Shown here: piece by piece, positions 58,653-64,000 of the stretch
Numbering within the stretch: the stretch's first letter is position 1
How the letters are laid out: the number at the start of each line of letters is the position of its first letter
Source of the DNA: Sphingobacteriaceae bacterium GW460-11-11-14-LB5
GTDB lineage: Bacteria > Bacteroidota > Bacteroidia > Sphingobacteriales > Sphingobacteriaceae
Assembly: GCA_002151545.1 (NCBI GenBank)
Contig: CP021237.1
Location: 5,518,001-5,582,000, forward strand
Length of the DNA stretch: 64,000 nt
Direction: 5' to 3'
The notes under the pieces: model-generated
What the model saw: only the letters and a program-made list of their open reading frames with translations
What the model was told of the DNA's origin: nothing
Databases searched by the model: none
Program-made: the position numbers and the translations under genes

Positions 58653-60470
58653 TTACTCTGTAAAAGCCTGCATATCAATTAAACGCTTGTATAAGCCATT
58701 TTTTGCCATTAATTCGCTATGGCTTCCGGTTTCTACCACACTGCCTTTATCAATCACAACAATTTTATCCGCATGTTGTATTGTACTTAAACGGTGCGCA
58801 ATTACAATCGATGTGCGATTTTTCATTAAATTATTTAATGCATCCTGTACTAGTTTTTCTGATTCAGTATCCAGTGCAGATGTTGCCTCATCTAAAAGCA
58901 TGATCGGCGGATTTGCCAATACTGCGCGCGCAATACAAACGCGTTGTTTCTGTCCGCCAGAAAGTTTATTCCCCCTATCGCCAACCAAAGATTGATAACC
59001 GTTCTCTGCATTCTCGATAAAATCGTGCGCATTGGCAATTTTTGCTGCTGCCACCACTTCTTCCATGCTTGCATCTGGTTTTGCAAAGGCAATATTGTTA
59101 AAAATAGTATCATTAAAAAGAAAAGACTCCTGGTTAACGGTTCCCATTTGCGCCCTGATACTCTCTACAGTAAGTTCTTTATAATCGTGGCCATCAATTT
59201 TAATTACCCCTGACTTTGGATCATGAAAACGCGGAAGCAGATCCATCAATGTGCTTTTTCCACCACCTGACGGACCAACCAGGGCAACAGTTTTTCCTTT
59301 TTCAATCTCGAAGGTTATCGAGTTAAGTATTTGTTTTTCGCCATAACTGAATGATACATCCTGAAGGCTGATTGCGCTGTTAAAACCATCGAGCACTTTG
59401 GCATCTGGCGCATTCACCAATAATGGTTTGGTATCCATTAAGTCCAAAACCCGTTCCCCTGCCGCAATACCCGAATGGATTCCGCTAAACGAATCGGTAA
59501 GTGCCTTTACTGGCTGCATTACCTGCGAGAAGGTAGCAATATAAACCAGGAATTTTGCAGGTGTAAGATCTCCCTGACCAGTTAAAATCATTGTTCCACC
59601 ATAAAGCACAATAAAAACGACAACAAATACCCCTAATGTTTGTGATACGGGTGAGGCAAGCTGCTGCCTTCTTGCCATTTTTCTATTCAGGTAAGAATAG
59701 AACTTATTCTCCTGGTCAAACTTATCTTTAATCCTTGGTGTAGCATTAAAGGCTTTTATGATTTTAATGCCGCTTAAAGATTCATCTAAGAAACCTATCA
59801 TTTTTGCGAAAGATTCATGAGATTCTTTAGCCTGGTGTTTTAAGCGTTTAACGATTTTACTAATGATAAAACCTGATACAGGGATAACCAGTAGAGAGAA
59901 TAATGTAAGCTTAACCGAGATCGAAATGAGTACACCAACGTAGAATAATAATTGTAATGGCTCCTTAAAAATCACTTGTAAGGTGTTGGTAACGGTAAAT
60001 TGCACCACCTGAACATCTGATGCAACTTTAGAAATGATATCTCCCTTACGTTCATTGTTAAAGAAACCAACATGCAAATTCATTACATTGTTGAAAACTG
60101 TTCTACGAAGATTAAGTAAAGTGTGCACCCTTAAATCTTCCATGAATCTCTGTGAGAGATAACGGAAAAGATTTGCTAATATCACGGTAACCACTATAAC
60201 AATACATACCAATTTTAAGGTTTCAGTTTTACCGTACGCATCAATAGCGTGTTGTATATATTGGCTAAATTTGCCCATAAAATCGATTGATGAGCTAACT
60301 TTTGATAATGTAGTGGGTGCGTCTTTTATAAAAAGAGTTTCTAATAAAGGCCCTAGCAGGGTAAACAAGAAGGTGTTAAAAATTATGGCGAATAATGTTG
60401 CAATAATATAAGGTATGGCAAATTTTTCGATTGGCTTGGCAAATGATAATAAACGAAAATATGTTTTCAT
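58653..60470 (-). CDS. MsbA-like ABC transporter (permease-ATPase)
   Basis: 605 residues. Six hydrophobic helices (residues 1-340) fused to an ATPase: Walker A GPSGGGKST (399-407), signature LSGGQKQR (503-510) and Walker B IMLLDEAT (523-530), with DTESEKLVQDAL following. It is a half-transporter forming homodimers; MsbA-type proteins flip lipid A or lipid-linked glycans. Its place in the middle of glycosyltransferase genes supports a glycan or glycolipid substrate. A 132-bp gap separates it from the upstream GT2 gene. Confidence 0.93.
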   Translation of the reverse strand: MKTYFRLLSFAKPIEKFAIPYIIATLFAIIFNTFLFTLLGPLLETLFIKDAPTTLSKVSSSIDFMGKFSQYIQHAIDAYGKTETLKLVCIVIVVTVILANLFRYLSQRFMEDLRVHTLLNLRRTVFNNVMNLHVGFFNNERKGDIISKVASDVQVVQFTVTNTLQVIFKEPLQLLFYVGVLISISVKLTLFSLLVIPVSGFIISKIVKRLKHQAKESHESFAKMIGFLDESLSGIKIIKAFNATPRIKDKFDQENKFYSYLNRKMARRQQLASPVSQTLGVFVVVFIVLYGGTMILTGQGDLTPAKFLVYIATFSQVMQPVKALTDSFSGIHSGIAAGERVLDLMDTKPLLVNAPDAKVLDGFNSAISLQDVSFSYGEKQILNSITFEIEKGKTVALVGPSGGGKSTLMDLLPRFHDPKSGVIKIDGHDYKELTVESIRAQMGTVNQESFLFNDTIFNNIAFAKPDASMEEVVAAAKIANAHDFIENAENGYQSLVGDRGNKLSGGQKQRVCIARAVLANPPIMLLDEATSALDTESEKLVQDALNNLMKNRTSIVIAHRLSTIQHADKIVVIDKGSVVETGSHSELMAKNGLYKRLIDMQAFTE

Positions 60471-60602
60471 TTTGATATAAAATGGAATATGTAAAATGGA
60501 GAAATGTAATGAAACAGCTCCAAAAAAAATCTAATTAAAACTTGGCAAATGTACGGTTTTCAAATATACCTTGCCGGTTTTCAAAACCCAATGGGTTTAA
60601 AA

Positions 60603-61589
60603 TTACAATCGGTTAATTTTTTTGGTGCTAATTGATTGATTGATAATGGTCATTATATCCGAAACGTTTAGGTTTGAATGATATTTCTGTTTCAGTGTAT
60701 CAAGCCTTGTTCTACTGGCATTAATGTGGATCTGATGGGCTAAATAGTCTTTGTAGCTTTCCAGTACCCAGGTTTTGCCCGTAAGCAATTTTGGAATCAG
60801 TTCGGTAAAAACCTGTTGGAGTGGGTAAAGAACCTTTCTTAGCCCGTGTAGATGGATACCCTGGAGGATGTAACGGTTTCGATAATAAATCTTTTTAATA
60901 AAATTAGATTTAATCTGTGTTTTGGTGCTGCCACTTACATGGTGAAAACAAAACGATTGGTGTTCGTAATAACATTTCCAGCCCAATTGCCAGGCACGTA
61001 AGCTCAGATCGAAGTCTTCTGATGAGAAAGGAGAGTAGATTTCATCAAAACCACCTAGTTCTTTGAGCTTTTTTGCATCAACCAAAGCGTTGGCGCCAGA
61101 TAGGTAGGCTGTATAAACATTTCCATCTGCTGAATTTTCGCTGTAATAGAATTTATTTGCTTTAATCCGGCAGCCACCATAGTATAAAAAACGGGCAGCA
61201 TCCTCAATCCTGCTTTCGTCGAAACTCATGATGCGGGCCATCACGCCAAACGTATCAGGTTTGTTAAAATATTTCCACTGGTGCTCAAAATAATCTGGCG
61301 TAAGCTTTACATCAGAGTTTAAGAGTAAGATTAATTCGTGTTTGGCTTCCCGGATACCATGATTGCAGGTATAAGAAAAACCTCGGTTCTGATCATTGAT
61401 CAGTAGTTTTACCTCCTTGTAATTTTCTTTGATAAAAGAGATGCTGTCGTCCTTTGAGCCATCATCTATAACAATAATTTCAAATTCTGTACCCGCATTT
61501 TGAGCCGCGGTAAAAACAGAAGGCAGGTATTGTTCGAGCAGATGCTTGCCGTTATAATTAGGGATGATGATCGAAACACTTTTCTGCAT
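60603..61589 (-). CDS. GT2 family glycosyltransferase
   Basis: 328 residues. VSIIIPNYNGKHLLEQYLPS, EIIVIDDGSKDDSISFIKEN and LILLLNSDVKLTPDYFEHQW form a complete GT-A core with an N-S-D site, and GGFDEIYSPFSSEDFDLSLR the acceptor-side motif, as in rhamnosyltransferase-like GT2 enzymes. Its start directly abuts the stop of the upstream gene, so the two are co-translated. Confidence 0.93.
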   Translation of the reverse strand: MQKSVSIIIPNYNGKHLLEQYLPSVFTAAQNAGTEFEIIVIDDGSKDDSISFIKENYKEVKLLINDQNRGFSYTCNHGIREAKHELILLLNSDVKLTPDYFEHQWKYFNKPDTFGVMARIMSFDESRIEDAARFLYYGGCRIKANKFYYSENSADGNVYTAYLSGANALVDAKKLKELGGFDEIYSPFSSEDFDLSLRAWQLGWKCYYEHQSFCFHHVSGSTKTQIKSNFIKKIYYRNRYILQGIHLHGLRKVLYPLQQVFTELIPKLLTGKTWVLESYKDYLAHQIHINASRTRLDTLKQKYHSNLNVSDIMTIINQSISTKKINRL

Positions 61590-62465
61590 CTACTTTACAA
61601 TTTTATAATTCCGGTATTCAAACAAGCGCATACCAGTTAAATCTTCAATTTTTTGCAAAACCCGCCTGCGAAAATTCATTTTTGGGGTTTCCTTGGTTAA
61701 ATCTTTATCAAATTTCCAGTTTGCAGCCTCAATTCTTGCCTGCATTACTTTTGGGTGAGTGCCTTTAAAATGAACCAAACGATCGGCATTGTGCATATCA
61801 TAAGTTTCCTGCACGGGATAATTCTCTTCAATCCATTCTTCTGTTTGATAAAACTGATTAAAGTTTCGCACTTTACCTTGTAATCCTTTTGGTGGTTTAA
61901 CCCAGCCATAATGATAAATGTAGGCATCGATTAACTTAACCTTAAGTTTTCTGTCGTTAATTCTGAAGCCCTGTGCATCACGGTAAGATTTTACACCGGG
62001 TAAATTTTTTATCACCCGAACTTCTCTTCTATACCAGCGTCTGGATTCAGCCAGATAGTCATAAGAAGCATAAAAATGTTTATATTTTAAAAGTAAGGCC
62101 TCAACATTATTGTTGTGAAGCTCTAGCTCCATTTCTTTTTTAATCAGGGAAAGATAATCTTCATGTATGGCCTCATCCCCTTGAATATAGATCATCCAAT
62201 CGGTATCCTTACTGATTTCTGCTAAAGCCTTATTGGTTTCGTCGGCAAAAACCCGGCCGCCCTCTCTGATGCTGTCATCCCAAACGGTATCAATAGTCCT
62301 GATTTTAGGATCGATGCTTTTAACCATTTCAGAAGTTTCGTCTGAAGAGTTCCCCAGGGCAACAATAAAATCATCACATAAAGGTAATATGGAAAGTATG
62401 GCTTCTTTTGCCGGATAATCGTTTACAATTGCATTTCTTAAAAAGGTAAAACCGGTAACTTTCAT
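61590..62465 (-). CDS. GT2-like glycosyltransferase
   Basis: 291 residues. KVTGFTFLRNAIVNDYPAKE and SILPLCDDFIVALGNSSDET are the GT-A start of a family often seen in LPS and capsule loci, and MIYIQGDEAIHEDYLSLI holds a Q-G-D-E in the place of D-x-D. EVRVIKNLPGVKSYRDAQGF and HYGWVKPPKG follow. It is the first gene of the minus-strand glycan operon and divergent from meaB. Confidence 0.85.
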   Translation of the reverse strand: MKVTGFTFLRNAIVNDYPAKEAILSILPLCDDFIVALGNSSDETSEMVKSIDPKIRTIDTVWDDSIREGGRVFADETNKALAEISKDTDWMIYIQGDEAIHEDYLSLIKKEMELELHNNNVEALLLKYKHFYASYDYLAESRRWYRREVRVIKNLPGVKSYRDAQGFRINDRKLKVKLIDAYIYHYGWVKPPKGLQGKVRNFNQFYQTEEWIEENYPVQETYDMHNADRLVHFKGTHPKVMQARIEAANWKFDKDLTKETPKMNFRRRVLQKIEDLTGMRLFEYRNYKIVK

Positions 62466-62521
62466 TATAGGTGCTTTGTAGCTGATAATTTTTGTTTATT
62501 TGTACAAAGATAGTTTTATTG

Positions 62522-63415
62522 ATGAATACGCATCTATCCATTTTAAGAGAAGTAAAGGCTGGAAATTACAGGGTTTTGGCAAGGACATTAACCCTTGTCG
62601 AAAATAACATTACACCGGCTGATGCGATTTTAAGAGATTTAGATAGTTGGGCTAATGTTCCGGTTTTAGGTATTACAGGGCCTCCAGGTGCAGGTAAAAG
62701 TACCCTGGTAAATGCAGTAACCAGCCATTTTGTGGCGAAAGGAATGCACATTGCTATATTGGCCATAGATCCTACCTCTCCATTTAATTTTGGGGCATTG
62801 TTAGGCGACCGTATTCGTATGGCTGGGCAATTTAATAATCCAAATGTTTTTATTCGCTCGCTGGCTACGCGTGGCGCTTTAGGGGGTATTTCGGCAAAAA
62901 CTATCGAAATGGTTGATGTTTTAAAAGCAGCTAATTTTGACCTGATTATTGTAGAAACTGTTGGCGTAGGACAATCGGAAGTCGAAATTGCCGGACTGGC
63001 TGATAAAACTGTTGTTGTTTTGGTGCCCGAATCTGGCGATGAGGTACAGAATATCAAATCTGGTTTGATGGAGATTGCCGATTGTTTTGTGATAAATAAG
63101 GCTGACAGGGAAGGCGCAGCTATTTTTGCCAATAATTTAAAGAAAATCGTACACCAGGGTATGAAGACTATCCCAATATTAAAAACAGTGGCCGATAAAA
63201 ATACCGGTATTGATGAACTATGTGCATGGATAATCAAACCCCTGACTTCTGATCATAACCGAAGGGCTTTTCTGTTTGCAGAGAAAGCCTGGAGACTCAT
63301 TCAACATGAGAAAATGAGGGGTATAGATAAAAAAAGGCTGCTAGAAAAAGTTCAGGCAGCCTTGAAAGAAGATGATTTTAATATTTATCGTTTTGCTGAT
63401 GAATTTAAAGGTTAA
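62522..63415 (+). CDS. meaB: methylmalonyl-CoA mutase-associated GTPase MeaB
   Basis: 297 residues from the ATG of MNTHLSILREVKAG; a longer frame begins 30 bp upstream with no conserved residues. Walker A GPPGAGKST (53-61), IDPTSPFNFGALLGDRIRM, ATRGALGG and VINKADREGA (the base-recognition region) are family marks. MeaB protects and reloads B12-dependent methylmalonyl-CoA mutase in propionate metabolism. The mutase genes are not in the window. Confidence 0.95.
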   Translation: MNTHLSILREVKAGNYRVLARTLTLVENNITPADAILRDLDSWANVPVLGITGPPGAGKSTLVNAVTSHFVAKGMHIAILAIDPTSPFNFGALLGDRIRMAGQFNNPNVFIRSLATRGALGGISAKTIEMVDVLKAANFDLIIVETVGVGQSEVEIAGLADKTVVVLVPESGDEVQNIKSGLMEIADCFVINKADREGAAIFANNLKKIVHQGMKTIPILKTVADKNTGIDELCAWIIKPLTSDHNRRAFLFAEKAWRLIQHEKMRGIDKKRLLEKVQAALKEDDFNIYRFADEFKG

Positions 63416-63462
63416 TCGATTAGTTATTATCAATTAACTGTAAACTACCAACTGAGAATTGA

Positions 63463-64000
63463 TTAACTGTTCATGATATCCTCAATTTCTTCAGCTTCTA
63501 GTGGGATATCGGCCATTAAATCTATATTTCCATTTCCGGTGATCAGAATATTATTTTCTAAACGGATACCCAAACCTTCCTCCGGAATATAAATGCCTGG
63601 TTCAACTGTAAGGATGTTGCCATTAGCAAATGGCGTATATCTTCCAGCAAAGTCATGTACATCGATGCCTAGGTGATGCGAATTGCCGTGCATAAAATAT
63701 TTTTTATAAGCTGGCCAGGCTGCGGTTTGATTCTTCACGTCTGCTGTAGAAATAAGTCCAAGATTAACCAGTTGCTCCGTCATAATTTCACCAACCTGCT
63801 CGTGGTAAGTATTCCATATGGTCCCTTCGCCAATTAATTTAATCGACTCCTTCATCACGTGCAATACGGCATTGTAAACATCCTTTTGTCTTTGCGTAAA
63901 ACGGCCATTAACAGGGATAGAACGACTCATATCTGCATTGTAATTGGCATATTCAGCGCCAAAATCGAAAAGTATCACGTCGCCATCTTTACATTCCTGA
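63463..64000 (-). CDS. aminopeptidase P / Xaa-Pro peptidase (M24), C-terminal part
   Basis: The frame is open from the right edge, so only the 3' end is seen (about 178 codons). M24 metal ligands can be followed: the two Asp of FDFGAEYANYNADMSR, His in HGNSHHLGIDVHDFAG, Glu in TVEPGIYIPEEGLG and Glu in RLENNILI. The enzyme removes N-terminal residues before proline using two metal ions. The GTG at 63976-63978 is not the start because QECKDGD reads on through it to the edge. The gene's N-terminal half lies outside. Confidence 0.9.
   Translation of the reverse strand, partial: QECKDGDVILFDFGAEYANYNADMSRSIPVNGRFTQRQKDVYNAVLHVMKESIKLIGEGTIWNTYHEQVGEIMTEQLVNLGLISTADVKNQTAAWPAYKKYFMHGNSHHLGIDVHDFAGRYTPFANGNILTVEPGIYIPEEGLGIRLENNILITGNGNIDLMADIPLEAEEIEDIMNS

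Overview
The window looks like chromosomal DNA of a Bacteroidota species, most likely a Sphingobacteriaceae member close to Pedobacter. The reasons are the AT-rich coding style, promoter boxes of the TTTG-N19/20-TAnnTTTG type, few Shine-Dalgarno sites, many Bacteroidota-specific families (DUF4270, DUF4350, DUF4129, DUF4920, DUF4369-TlpA, MG2/TonB-plug proteins, gapped arginase-like proteins) and dispersed hairpin repeats between genes. The genus is an inference from general knowledge, not from a search. I saw no rRNA, tRNA, CRISPR array, transposase or prophage.

Layout. 1-7126: a membrane locus on the minus strand (SpoIIM-like, multipass protein, DUF4129, DUF4350, MoxR ATPase, DUF58) with a divergent RDD gene, then DUF2752 and DUF5684 membrane proteins. 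7213-10417: a minus-strand operon of 4'-phosphopantetheinyl transferase, lipB, a class-A-like serine hydrolase and an SGNH lipoprotein; dcd is divergent. 11525-18464: a large secreted MG2/TonB-plug protein, a mitochondrial-type enoyl-CoA isomerase, and a five-gene operon beginning with a DECR-type dienoyl-CoA reductase. 18540-25534: purD, an SMI1/KNR4 protein, a TlpA-like thioredoxin, a broken DUF4143 gene beside a 22-bp tandem repeat, an arginase-fold protein without the usual metal ligands, and an epimerase overlapping a phosphoserine phosphatase fused to a gutted PGDH. 25535-30080: hairpin repeats, a CLC antiporter behind a fluoride riboswitch, tryptophan 2,3-dioxygenase, ilvE, DUF4920. 30307-36847: information-processing genes (radA, RNase G, a 29-aa mS38-like basic protein, a TPR protein, HU, mutY, ssb). 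36993-43743: DUF4270 lipoprotein, half a starch synthase, panC-panD-UPF0104, acyl-CoA dehydrogenase, small holin-like protein. 43762-49187: a small lipoprotein and the rimP-nusA-infB operon, with a strong promoter and a hairpin in its leader. 49217-51202: an HTH regulator divergent from a small lipoprotein and a secreted DUF5648-like repeat protein. 51313-62465: a surface-glycan cluster (acyltransferase, about seven glycosyltransferases, a WbsX-like protein, an MsbA-like ABC exporter). 62522-64000: meaB and the 3' part of an M24 aminopeptidase P.

Functional links. The isomerase, dienoyl-CoA reductase, acyl-CoA dehydrogenase and MeaB fit fatty-acid and propionate catabolism. panC and panD supply beta-alanine and pantothenate for CoA, and the phosphopantetheinyl transferase uses CoA. 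The glycan cluster is a plausible O-antigen or capsule locus.

The best-supported unusual signals are the fluoride riboswitch with its CLC gene, the SerB-PGDH-remnant-ACT fusion, the metal-ligand-poor arginase homologue, and a family of intergenic repeats whose hairpin stems vary in a compensatory way. I did not find a clearly new defence or mobile system.
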